Of a stretch of 13,665 bases of DNA, positions 6,436 to 13,302 are shown piece after piece (the first letter of the stretch is position 1; each line of letters opens with the position of its first letter). A model generated the notes under the pieces. The model did no database searches. It was given only the letters and a program-made list of their open reading frames with translations, and was not told where the DNA came from. The stretch comes from Candidatus Dadabacteria bacterium (GTDB lineage: Bacteria; Desulfobacterota_D; UBA1144; Nemesobacterales; UBA2774): contig DAOVUC010000015.1 in assembly GCA_030632765.1 (NCBI GenBank), positions 1 through 13,665 of the forward strand. Direction: 5' to 3'. A program made the translations under genes and the position numbers.

Positions 6436-7299
6436 TTACCGTTTTAAAAAGAACTTAATATTATCGTCCAGGAATTCCTCAAAGGTGTGCGGCTGTCTAT
6501 CGGTGAGCTTGTAAATATCGTCCGTGACTTGATCGTAAAGCCCGTCTCTTACAAGTTTATATAACTCAGAATATGCCTCGGCTACTCGTTCTTTGACCCC
6601 TGCCTCTATCATCTTTTTCTTGAACTCTTTGGGCTTAATCTCTACATAGTTTATTTTCTTGCCCATTGCCTCTGAAAATAGCTCCGTAATTTCAAGACAG
6701 CTAAGCGATTCGGGCCCGGTGATTGTGTAAATTTTATTTTTGCTCCCGTTTGATGTCAGAACTTTGTTTATGAGCCTAACGGTATCTCTTACATCGACAT
6801 ATCCGCACTTGGCGTTTTTTAAGGGGAGTCTAATCTCTTTCTTCTTTCTTATTTGCTGACCATAGAAATTTACAAAGTTCTGCATGAAAAGGTTTGGTCT
6901 AATTAGTGTGTATCTGAGCCCGGAGTCTTTTAGATATTTCTCGCTCTGTCCGTGGTATTTGAGAATTGTAGAGGGGGAATCGGGATCGGCTCCCAATACG
7001 GAGTATTTGACCAGGTGTTTTACTCCGGCTTCTTTCGCCGCATCTATAAAATTCTTCTCCAGTTTAAACTGATTTTCGCTGGTAGGAGGGAGTAAAAAAG
7101 CATTTTCTATTCCATCCATGGCCTTCTTTATACTGTCGGGTTTGCTTAAATCACCTTTTACCAGAGTAACTTTTTTGGATTTTAAATCCGGCGCTTTATC
7201 TCCGTCTCTCAATAGTGCGGTAAAGCTGTGGCCGGACTTTAACAAGCGCTTCGCTACCCTGCGCCCTGTGGCGGTGCTTAATCCTGTCAATAATATCAT
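6436..7299 (-). CDS. NmrA-like NAD(P)-binding protein (atypical SDR)
   Basis: A 287-aa Rossmann-fold protein. The N-terminal MILLTGLSTATGRRVAKRLL is the dinucleotide-binding turn, with G6 and G12 kept but the middle glycine of the usual TGATGxxG replaced. R31-D32 after strand 2 would fit NADP(H). KGDLSKPDSIKKAM (48-61), VKYSVLGAD (97-105) and SGLRYTLIRPNLFMQN (126-141) match the NmrA/QOR2 branch. The catalytic YxxxK of classical SDRs is not evident, so it may be a redox sensor or an oxidoreductase of unknown substrate. ATG is preceded by AAGGAG at 6 bases. It is transcribed alone, convergent with the phosphate transporter and divergent from the glycosyltransferase region. Confidence 0.9.
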   Translation of the reverse strand: MILLTGLSTATGRRVAKRLLKSGHSFTALLRDGDKAPDLKSKKVTLVKGDLSKPDSIKKAMDGIENAFLLPPTSENQFKLEKNFIDAAKEAGVKHLVKYSVLGADPDSPSTILKYHGQSEKYLKDSGLRYTLIRPNLFMQNFVNFYGQQIRKKKEIRLPLKNAKCGYVDVRDTVRLINKVLTSNGSKNKIYTITGPESLSCLEITELFSEAMGKKINYVEIKPKEFKKKMIEAGVKERVAEAYSELYKLVRDGLYDQVTDDIYKLTDRQPHTFEEFLDDNIKFFLKR

Positions 7300-7434
7300 T
7301 AATGCTCCTTGGCTTGGAGGGTCAAACTAGCTGGAAGTCTAGCAGAAATTATGCCTTAACGAAAGTACAAACCGATTCCGGAACACAATATAATATGGGG
7401 ATGCGACCCTTTCATATTATTGCGCTAATATAGT

Positions 7435-7462
7435 TTGACATAAAGTCACTTTAGGATACTAT
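7435..7462 (+). promoter_or_regulatory. Sigma-70 promoter candidate
   Basis: A perfect -35 box TTGACA (7435-7440), a 16-base spacer and TACTAT (7457-7462, 4 of 6). It points toward the glycosyltransferase gene about 330 bases downstream. Confidence 0.45.
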
Positions 7463-7703
7463 CCACAGAAAGGTAAAAAGGTGGTTTTAGGAATTAGTTC
7501 CGCATTTAAACTAATAACCTTACCCCGTCGATGATTAAAGCACATTAATTAGGTGGCACAAAGAAGAAAGTTTTTATCACCTAATCAATCCACGTATCAG
7601 CAGCAAACGACTACCCGCAAAATACAAAAAGATTGGCTCAATGATTTCTTGGTAGAAGACAGATGCCAGTCATCTTTATTTTTTACAATTTAGAAAAGTA
7701 AAA

Positions 7704-7752
7704 ACTTTCCAAACTGCTGGAAACTCCTTTCCTAAGAACGCAAGAAGTTGCG
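7704..7752 (+). repeat. Two hairpins just upstream of the glycosyltransferase gene
   Basis: TTTCCA-AACTGC-TGGAAA (7706-7723) is a perfect 6-bp stem that extends past one mismatch. CGCAA-GAAG-TTGCG (7739-7752) is a 5-bp stem with a tetraloop. Both lie within 90 bases of the start codon. Effects on translation or RNA stability are possible but unproven. Confidence 0.45.
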
Positions 7753-7791
7753 ACAACCGAAGAGAGAATTTTTCTAAAGAAAGATATCGCC

Positions 7792-8979
7792 ATGAGAAAA
7801 AAGATAAATGTGCTACAGATAGCGACCCTAAACCGGCCGATCAGGCATGATTTGGGTTACGGACCTATCGAAACTGTTATTTATAATATTGATAAAGGAC
7901 TGCATGAATTAGGCCATCATTCGATTGTCGCCTGTTCAGGAGATTCCGATGTTGTCGGAAAACAGTACACCACTATTGAAAAAAGTATCAGTGAGTACTG
8001 GAGTATAAACACAAGCGTTCAGCGTGAAAATATGCGCAGACATCTTGCCCTATCACTTGAAAGGGCAAATAAGGATGACATTGATATCATCCACATGCAT
8101 GATGCCATCATGGTTGAATATATTTTTAAGGGAGTTTTTAAAAGTCCTGTCCCCATTGTGATGACCCTTCATGTGCCAGCCGCGGAGAAAGAAGCATTCG
8201 ACCGGTGGAAGGAATCGTTCAAGTCCTCTTCCAATGTATATTTTGTCCCGATAAGTGAATATCAAAGAAATCAGCATCAGGGATTAGTCAATATGCAGAA
8301 GGTCATTCATCACGGCGTTGACGTGAAAGATTATCCTTTCAAAAGCAACCCTGGTGAACAAGACTATTTGTTCTCAATCGGAAGAATTACCCAAGATAAG
8401 GGGCAGGATAAAGCCATTGAGATTGCGAAAAAAACCGGCTTCCGACTTATCCTCGCCGGTAATGTTCAAAACAAAGCAAAAGACCGGGCATTTTTCAAGA
8501 CATTAGAAAAATCATTCGACCTTGTTATTGATGCAGGCAAACCTTTCGCTGGTAGCGACTATTATGAAAAAGTCATGAAACCCATTTTGGATTCGGACAA
8601 TCAGATAATCTATATCGGAGAAGTTGATAGCGCCCAGAAAAGACTGTGGTACCGGCACGCTCAGGCAACACTCTTTCCTATTCAATGGGGCGAGCCCTTC
8701 GGACTTGTCATGATTGAATCCATGGCCTGTGGCACACCGGTGCTGGCATTAAATAAAGGCTCAGTACCGGAAATTGTCGTTCATGAAAAAACAGGCTACA
8801 TCATGGATTCAATCGATGAAATAATTGAGGCTGTGAAAGCGATCCCCCTTATCAATCCCATTGATTGCCGCACTCATATTAAAGATAATTTCTCAATCGC
8901 CAGTATGGCCGGAAAATATTCGGATCTGTATCATCAAATTTTGGAGATAAGTACTTTATGCCTAAAGACCTCCCAGTAA
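7792..8979 (+). CDS. Glycosyltransferase family 4 (GT-B fold)
   Basis: A 395-aa cytoplasmic retaining glycosyltransferase. The N-terminal Rossmann half starts MRKKINVLQIATLNRP and carries the acceptor-side loop GYGPIETVIYNI (22-33). The second half has the linker VIHHGVD (171-177), FSIGRITQDKG (194-204), and the donor-binding EPFGLVMIE with the E-x7-E glutamates (301 and 309), followed by ACGTPVLALNKGSVPEIV. Its length is normal for GT4. Sugar and acceptor cannot be told. ATG has only a weak purine-rich ribosome-binding site. Its last 22 bases overlap the GH15 gene in another frame, so the two are probably translated together and act on the same glucan, disaccharide or glycoside. It has no signal peptide or membrane helix. 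Confidence 0.93.
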   Translation: MRKKINVLQIATLNRPIRHDLGYGPIETVIYNIDKGLHELGHHSIVACSGDSDVVGKQYTTIEKSISEYWSINTSVQRENMRRHLALSLERANKDDIDIIHMHDAIMVEYIFKGVFKSPVPIVMTLHVPAAEKEAFDRWKESFKSSSNVYFVPISEYQRNQHQGLVNMQKVIHHGVDVKDYPFKSNPGEQDYLFSIGRITQDKGQDKAIEIAKKTGFRLILAGNVQNKAKDRAFFKTLEKSFDLVIDAGKPFAGSDYYEKVMKPILDSDNQIIYIGEVDSAQKRLWYRHAQATLFPIQWGEPFGLVMIESMACGTPVLALNKGSVPEIVVHEKTGYIMDSIDEIIEAVKAIPLINPIDCRTHIKDNFSIASMAGKYSDLYHQILEISTLCLKTSQ

Positions 8980-10919
8980 GCAACGGGTCCTTTCTTTTGA
9001 ATTTTGATTCGGATTATCAGATACGAGACATTTATTTCCCTTTCATCGGACAGGAAAACCATTCAAGCGGACATCCCTTCCTATTTGGGGTATGGGTGGG
9101 GGGGCAGTATTCATGGATGAGACCACAGTGGGAAACAAATTTAAGATATCGTGACAATAATCTTGTAACTGATGTCATTCTAAAAAATAAGACCTTGGGT
9201 TTGGAACTCCGATGCTCGGATGTGGTGGACTTGGAATTGAACATCTACATCAGAAAAATCGAGGTGATAAACCTTAAAGACAAAGCTCGTCAAGTCAGGC
9301 TCTTTTTCAGTCATGAGTTTTGTCTTTATGGGAACAACATCGGGGGTACGGCTTATTTTGATCCTCGCAGTTGTTCAATCATCCATTACAAAATCCACCG
9401 CTATTTTCTGATCAGCTCCTGGGCACATGACCAGTGGGGAGTGCAGCATTTTGAATGCGGAAGAAGAGAGGAGTCTGCACGTACAGGTACAGTTATTGAG
9501 GCAGACAACGGAATACTTAGCGGGGTGGCCTCCGCATGGGGCTCACCGCATTCTACCATTGCCATTTGGCTGGAACTGCCGGCAAAGGGCACTACAAGTG
9601 CTTATTATTGGATGGCGGCAGGTACGACCTATTCCGAAGTCGCGAACCTAAATTTAGAAGTCCACAACAAAACACCTGAGAAACTCCTTAAGCGCTCCTC
9701 GAAATACTGGGAAACATGGATACATAAAGATTCTATAAAGCTCGAAGGCTTGCCTGAGTCCGTTAAAGATATTTATAACCGAAGCCTGCTTATATTAAGA
9801 ACACAAATTGACAACCATGGAGCCATAATTGCCGCCAATGATTCTGATATTATTCGCTTCGGAAAAGATACATATTCTTATATGTGGGGGCGGGATGGTG
9901 CTTTTGTCGCAGCCGCTTTATCAAAGGCGGGTTATTCGCATCCGTGCATAAAATATTTTGATTTTTGCGCCCGTATTTTATCTGACGAAGGGTGTTTATT
10001 TCAACATTATAATCCGGACGGATCCGTTGCGAGCAATTGGCATTCCTGGTTAGTCGAAGATAAAGAAGTCCTTCCCATCCAGGAAGATTCAACCGCTTTA
10101 ACACTTTGGGCGCTATGGATTTATTCCCAGAGCATGAAAGACCTGGAATTTATTAGACCTCTCTACAGTAAGCTCATCAAAAAAGCAGCTAACTTTTTAG
10201 TCAGTTACCGTGACCCTCAAACTCATTTGCCTCTACCTTCCTATGATCTTTGGGAAGAACGTTACGCACTTCACACCTATACGGTTGCTTCTGTGGTTGC
10301 CGGTCTTAGAGCTGCTGCGAATTTTGCGAAACTCTTTCAGGACACCTCCCTGGTTGAGAAGTATGACTCGGTGGCCGATGAAATGACAGCAGCAATTAGC
10401 AAACATCTATACCATAAAGATCTAAAACGATTTGCGCGTTCGGGCTCCAGAATAAAGGGGGGTTATAAACTTGATAAAGTCATTGATATCAGTCTTTTGA
10501 GCCTGGCAACACTCGGGGTCTTGGATCCAAAAGAACCGCAAATGATTGAAACAGCCCAAGCTGTGCGTGAACAACTTTGGCTTAAAACTCCTGTCGAAGG
10601 TTGTGCTAGATATCAAGGTGATGAATATCAGCGAACGGAAGATAGCCCAAAAAATATTCCGGGAAACCCATGGTTTATTTCAACGCTCTGGCTGGCAGAA
10701 TACTATATCGATCTCGCAGAGAGCAAAGAGGAGCTTCAAGCGACTCTTCCATATCTTCAATGGTGCGTAAAAAATTCGCTTCCTTCAGGGGTGCTTGCCG
10801 AGCAAGTACATCCTATAAACGGTTCACCTCTTTGTGTTTCTCCTCTCACCTGGAGTCATTCCGCTTTTATTTGGACTGTTCTACGGTACTCAGAAAAGGA
10901 CAAGACGCTCAAAAAATAA
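8958..10919 (+). CDS. Glycoside hydrolase family 15 (glucoamylase/trehalase-like)
   Basis: A 653-aa protein with the two-part layout of prokaryotic GH15 enzymes: an N-terminal beta-sandwich (about 1-245) and an (alpha/alpha)6-barrel (about 260-645). Visible signatures are SYMWGRDGAF (307-316, substrate-binding Arg-Asp), PIQEDSTALTLWALW (373-387), PSYDLWEER (427-435, containing the general acid Glu, probably E433) and GVLAEQVHP (611-619, general base Glu, probably E615), followed by SPLTWSHSAF. Such enzymes release glucose from alpha-glucans, isomalto-oligosaccharides or trehalose; specificity cannot be read here. There is no signal peptide, so it acts in the cytoplasm. The start ATG lies within the end of the GT4 gene, with GGAG 11 bases upstream. 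It ends in tandem stops (TAA TAG). The partner GT4 suggests a make-and-break pair for an internal sugar store or osmolyte. Confidence 0.93.
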   Translation: MPKDLPVSNGSFLLNFDSDYQIRDIYFPFIGQENHSSGHPFLFGVWVGGQYSWMRPQWETNLRYRDNNLVTDVILKNKTLGLELRCSDVVDLELNIYIRKIEVINLKDKARQVRLFFSHEFCLYGNNIGGTAYFDPRSCSIIHYKIHRYFLISSWAHDQWGVQHFECGRREESARTGTVIEADNGILSGVASAWGSPHSTIAIWLELPAKGTTSAYYWMAAGTTYSEVANLNLEVHNKTPEKLLKRSSKYWETWIHKDSIKLEGLPESVKDIYNRSLLILRTQIDNHGAIIAANDSDIIRFGKDTYSYMWGRDGAFVAAALSKAGYSHPCIKYFDFCARILSDEGCLFQHYNPDGSVASNWHSWLVEDKEVLPIQEDSTALTLWALWIYSQSMKDLEFIRPLYSKLIKKAANFLVSYRDPQTHLPLPSYDLWEERYALHTYTVASVVAGLRAAANFAKLFQDTSLVEKYDSVADEMTAAISKHLYHKDLKRFARSGSRIKGGYKLDKVIDISLLSLATLGVLDPKEPQMIETAQAVREQLWLKTPVEGCARYQGDEYQRTEDSPKNIPGNPWFISTLWLAEYYIDLAESKEELQATLPYLQWCVKNSLPSGVLAEQVHPINGSPLCVSPLTWSHSAFIWTVLRYSEKDKTLKK

Positions 10920-10978
10920 TAGTCAGCAAAGAAGGAAATTTATTTTTAGCTTTATTTGTGTAATGTTTGTGATTTTTG

Positions 10979-11002
10979 CTACTTTTCATCTAGGAAAAGT
11001 AG
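10979..11002. repeat. Hairpin, perfect 9-bp stem
   Basis: CTACTTTTC (10979-10987), loop ATCTAG and GAAAAGTAG (10994-11002). It lies 60 bases after the GH15 stop codon. No T-run follows on either strand, so it is more likely a 3'-end RNA fold than a classical terminator. Confidence 0.5.
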
Positions 11003-11023
11003 GAATAGAAATAATTCTTTTGA

Positions 11024-11045
11024 TTCTTTTGGTCAGCCAAAAGAA
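11024..11045 (+). terminator. Hairpin, perfect 9-bp stem; possible end of GT4-GH15 transcript
   Basis: TTCTTTTGG (11024-11032), tetraloop TCAG and CCAAAAGAA (11037-11045). It lies 105 bases after the GH15 stop codon. The downstream sequence is AT-rich (CTAATAAATAATCTCTT) but has no proper T-run, so terminator activity is uncertain. Confidence 0.35.
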
Positions 11046-11078
11046 CTAATAAATAATCTCTTAGAAGAAATCTGCTAA

Positions 11079-11094
11079 TGGCACAGGTCTCGCA
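11079..11094 (+). promoter_or_regulatory. Second sigma-54 promoter candidate
   Basis: TGGCACAGGTCTCGCA has the -24 GG and -12 GC exactly 10 bases apart and matches TGGCAC fully. Transcription would begin near 11105 and run through the dyads and the RNA candidate. None of the TTACGA-N4-TCGTAA dyads is seen upstream, and no coding gene follows on this strand, so it may be chance. Confidence 0.35.
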
Positions 11095-11118
11095 TATAAA
11101 AACTGAAAAAGTCATGGG

Positions 11119-11136
11119 TTCAAACGCCCGTTTGAA
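11119..11136. repeat. Perfect 18-bp dyad
   Basis: TTCAAACG-CC-CGTTTGAA has perfect 8-bp arms. Its 5' half looks slightly like a tRNA T-loop (GGTTCAAA) but no cloverleaf can be built around it. It could be a protein-binding site. Confidence 0.45.
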
Positions 11137-11148
11137 TTTCTGCCAAAA

Positions 11149-11164
11149 GTGATTTACAAATCAC
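11149..11164. promoter_or_regulatory. Operator-like dyad over the -35 box
   Basis: GTGATTT-AC-AAATCAC is a perfect 7-bp inverted repeat that overlaps the TTTACA -35 box (11153-11158). A protein bound here would block the promoter. Confidence 0.5.
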
Positions 11165-11181
11165 CCTAATCACTCTATAAT
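11153..11181 (+). promoter_or_regulatory. Near-consensus sigma-70 promoter
   Basis: TTTACA (11153-11158), a 17-base spacer and a perfect TATAAT (11176-11181). Transcription would start near 11188. No protein gene follows on the plus strand for 900 bases, which points to an RNA product. Confidence 0.65.
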
Positions 11182-11187
11182 TGTATT

Positions 11188-11317
11188 AATAAGAATGGTG
11201 GAGGACTGAGTCCCCGAATATCGGGCTCTAAGACTGGGTGTATAGATGAGAAGTGGGAATAAGTACCGCTAGCTGTTTACCGAGTCAACATAAACAAATT
11301 CCCGCCTTAATTTTTAT
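11188..11317 (+). ncRNA. Candidate structured small RNA, about 130 nt
   Basis: It starts right after a near-consensus promoter. A hairpin GAG-CCCGA-ATA-TCGGG-CTC (11208-11228, with a 2-base bulge) can form, as can an alternative GGACT-G-AGTCC (11203-11213). AAGTGGGAAT (11251-11260) pairs with ATTCCCGCCTT (11298-11308) with one bulge and one G-U, enclosing a 37-base loop, and is followed by TTAATTTTT, which resembles a terminator. The layout is loosely reminiscent of HEARO-type RNAs (the guide-scaffold RNAs of IsrB elements), which also occur without a protein gene. That link is from memory and unproven. Its 3' end overlaps the truncated YVTN gene on the other strand, so it may mark a mobile insertion. 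Confidence 0.4.
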
Positions 11318-11855
11318 GCCCCTCATTGGCTGCCTCCAACAGAGGATCAAAACAGGATGGAAGTCAAAACCAAAAGCGCCGAAGAAATTAGCTGTGTAAA
11401 CAAAGTTGCCGTCAGGTGAAACGGCAATATCAATTGGATTGACTGGGAGAGCAATAGTAGTGACGACACTAAAATCTGAGGTTCTTATGACAGTGACGAT
11501 ATTTAGCTGAGCACCCGTAACATATAAAAATTGACCATTTGGAGTTTCCACTAATCTTGTTGGGGAGTTGCTGCCGGGAACCGGAAAGGTCTCGACAACA
11601 GTGTTATCTGCAGTACTTATTTTTGAGATTGTATCATCACCATTATTTATAACGTACACAAATGCACTATCCGGGGAGACCGTAATCCCTTGTGGGCGGT
11701 CGCCTACAGGGATTGTTGCTATAACTTTATTTGATTGAGAATTGATTACGGATACATTGTCACTTCCGGCATTTGTGATATATGCGAAAGGCTGCGCTCC
11801 GGCTATTGAAGCGTATAGTAATACAAAAAAGTATTGTGGAATTTAATATTTTCAC
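11285..11855 (-). pseudogene. YVTN beta-propeller exported protein, frameshifted and truncated
   Basis: The start is GTG (11853-11855) with AGGAGG 8 bases upstream. The first frame reads MKILNSTILFC and then leaves the conserved frame within a run of six T (plus-strand A-run 11825-11830). With five T the protein would read MKILNSTILFVLLYASIAGAQPFAY..., a normal signal peptide, and continue into propeller blades. About three YVTN blades follow, with repeated units such as SVINSQSNKVIATIPVGDRP, VSPDSAFVYVINNGDDTISK and VSPDGNFVYTANF. Propeller homology stops near 11380. The remaining ~30 codons (AFGFDFHPVLILCW...) are unrelated, so the C-terminal blades are missing. YVTN proteins are extracytoplasmic propellers, often surface or binding proteins. 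Either a true pseudogene or one sequencing error plus a real truncation. Confidence 0.75.
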
Positions 11856-12031
11856 GAGATCATCCTCCTTTAAACTGTTGATTTACATACTACACAATTA
11901 CTTCCACGTGAGTCAATAACATAGTGGGTGGGGCTTACCAATGTAGCGATTGGCTTATAAAAAAACCACAGCGACTTATAACCTAAGCAAGATTTCAAAG
12001 CGTATTGGATACACCTCATCTCTCAAGTTGA

Positions 12032-12060
12032 TTGCTCTATTCAGCGGCTTTTGCTATAAT
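12032..12060 (+). promoter_or_regulatory. Extended -10 promoter of the sulfurtransferase gene
   Basis: A perfect TATAAT (12055-12060) is preceded by TGC, giving an extended -10. A weak -35 TTGCTC (12032-12037) lies 17 bases upstream. The leader to the ATG at 12091 would be about 25 bases and contains GGAGGA. Confidence 0.6.
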
Positions 12061-12090
12061 CGGGATTACAACAAATTTTGCGGAGGAAGT

Positions 12091-12936
12091 ATGGATTATG
12101 CGAATCCTGATATTCTAGTAAGACCCAAGTGGCTTGATGCGAATAAAGAAAATGACGATCTGGTAATAGTGGACTGTCCGTGGGAGCATACTCCTATACA
12201 AGGGCGCATATACCGGGCGCAGTATGCAGGCCGGGGCATGCTTATATAAAGGAGCTTGATGAAAAGGGGGGGCAGACTGTTCTGGTCGCCACAGAAACCC
12301 AAGTGCATAAATTGCTTGGCGATCTCGGCATAGGGGCGGGATCAACTGTCGTGGTTTATGACGACTGGGGAGCTATATTCGCAACAAGGCTATGGTGGGT
12401 GCTTAAATATTACGGGTTTAATAACGTGAAAGTACTAGACGGGGGATGGCAAAACTGGGTCTCTTCGGGATTGCCGGTAAGTTTCGCCGCATCAAAACCC
12501 GCTCAGATTAAAGAGCCCGCCTCGCTTTGTGCAAACCCTCAAGTAATGGTAACAATGGATGAGCTGCTTCAAAAATATAAAGACCCGGCGTGGCAGGTGC
12601 TGGACGTAAGGTCTGTGAACGAGTTTGAGGGCAGGGCCCCACGGCAACAAGAGAATGGGGCATGTGCCGGGCGCTTTACATCTGAAGTGGAGCCAGATGC
12701 TTGAGAACTCAAATGATGGAGAAGCGGTCAGAACTTTTAAATCTGCCGAGGATATAGAAGCATTCCTTAGCAGAGCGGGGGTCGATAGTTCTAAGAATAT
12801 CGCGACCCATTGCCAGGCCGCGGTGAGGGCAACATTTACAGCATTTGCGCTTGAGCTAATGGGCTTTAACTCTGCAAAAGTCTACGACGGCTCGATGGCT
12901 GAGTGAGCAAACAGGGAAGATACGCCGCTTGAATGA
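12091..12936 (+). pseudogene. Tandem-rhodanese thiosulfate sulfurtransferase, disrupted
   Basis: The gene would encode about 280 aa with two rhodanese domains that move sulfane sulfur from thiosulfate to a thiophilic acceptor. The start is ATG 12091 (MDYANPDILVRPKWLDA), set by GGAGGA and the promoter just upstream. Three lesions are visible. A base is lost near 12185, where VDCPWE should continue into AYSYTRAHIPGAV but the frame changes. A base is gained in the C-run 12637-12640, which returns to the first frame (GNKRMGHVPGALHL). A TGA at 12904-12906 replaces the expected Trp, and the frame continues ANREDTPLE before a natural TGA (12934-12936). The catalytic loop HCQAAVRA (Cys-x4-Arg) is intact in the C-terminal domain. 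As written no functional enzyme is made. Decay and sequencing error both remain possible. Confidence 0.85.
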
Positions 12937-13069
12937 TTTTAAAGTACATTCTAGTCTAGTTCTCTCTTTATGAATTACCTTTATGAACTTAGCTATATTG
13001 TATATGAGAGAGTATAAAGTATATATAAGATATGAAAGCTAACTATCTGAAATTACAGCATAACATACT

Positions 13070-13112
13070 AAAAGCAACTTCTTAGACAAAGTCCATTAAG
13101 AATTTTGCTTTT
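13070..13112. terminator. Long AT-rich hairpin, terminator-like
   Basis: AAAAGCAA (13070-13077) pairs with TTGCTTTT (13105-13112), and inside it TTCTTA pairs with TAAGAA and GAC with GTC. About 17 base pairs form with small internal loops. A-rich left and T-rich right arms suit a bidirectional intrinsic terminator, but the T-run is part of the stem. Confidence 0.4.
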
Positions 13113-13177
13113 ACTTTAACTCCGGTCCTTTAGATAATAATAATCAACTTTAAGTTTGAAAATGAGCAAGATGCGAA

Positions 13178-13196
13178 GTTAAAGTGGCACTTTAAC
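13178..13196. promoter_or_regulatory. Perfect 19-bp dyad (operator candidate)
   Basis: GTTAAAGTG-G-CACTTTAAC has perfect 9-bp arms around one base. It lies about 65 bases upstream of the TATAAT boxes before the lipoprotein gene. A degenerate relative, TCAACTTTAAGTTTGA, is at 13144-13159. Possible binding site for an unknown regulator. Confidence 0.5.
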
Positions 13197-13302
13197 ATGC
13201 AAATTCCTGATTATTTGACCGTTAAGAAAATAATGCTTGGGTTGGGTTATAAACAATAGGTATAATTATAATTGTGGTATGTAACTCTTGATGGAGGAAT
13301 AA

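Larger units (their letters stand above)
7300..7791. other. Noncoding leader region before the GT4-GH15 pair
   Basis: No gene is seen in these 492 bases. Contents: a plausible sigma-70 promoter (7435-7462), an 8-bp inverted repeat ATTAGGTG/CACCTAAT (7548-7555 and 7578-7585), a weak AGATG/CATCT hairpin followed by a T-run near 7660-7683, and two tight hairpins at 7704-7725 and 7739-7752 shortly before the glycosyltransferase start. If the promoter is real, the transcript has a leader of about 320 bases with several hairpins, which may hold a control element. Confidence 0.5.
12937..13302. other. AT-rich noncoding stretch with hairpins and dyads
   Basis: No gene is seen. It contains a long AT-rich hairpin (13070-13112), a perfect 19-bp dyad (13178-13196), several related CTTTAA motifs (near 13111, 13147 and 13190), and two overlapping TATAAT boxes at 13261-13272 that may serve the lipoprotein gene, although no good -35 box is found. 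Confidence 0.45.

Noticed and set aside
7548..7585. Intrinsic terminator formed by ATTAGGTG/CACCTAAT
   Set aside because: The loop is 22 bases, the stem is AT-rich and no T-run follows it.
11112..11146. tRNA-like T-arm (GGGTTCAAACGCCC) followed by CTGCCA
   Set aside because: The loop would be 8 bases, the T-stem does not reach five pairs, and no D-arm, anticodon arm or acceptor stem can be placed around it. It is explained by the perfect dyad at 11119-11136.
11950..12090. N-terminal extension of the sulfurtransferase frame back to TTG 11950
   Set aside because: The promoter (TATAAT 12055-12060) and GGAGGA lie inside this extension, and rhodanese homology starts at ATG 12091.
12904..12906. 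TGA recoded as tryptophan or selenocysteine
   Set aside because: The gene has two independent frameshifts, its neighbours are also broken, and no selenocysteine context or altered-code evidence is present. A plain nonsense change or error is simpler.
13186..13201. Sigma-54 promoter (TGGCACTTTAACATGC) before the lipoprotein gene
   Set aside because: The spacing between GG and GC is 11 bases instead of 10, and the TGGCAC arises from the centre of the palindrome.
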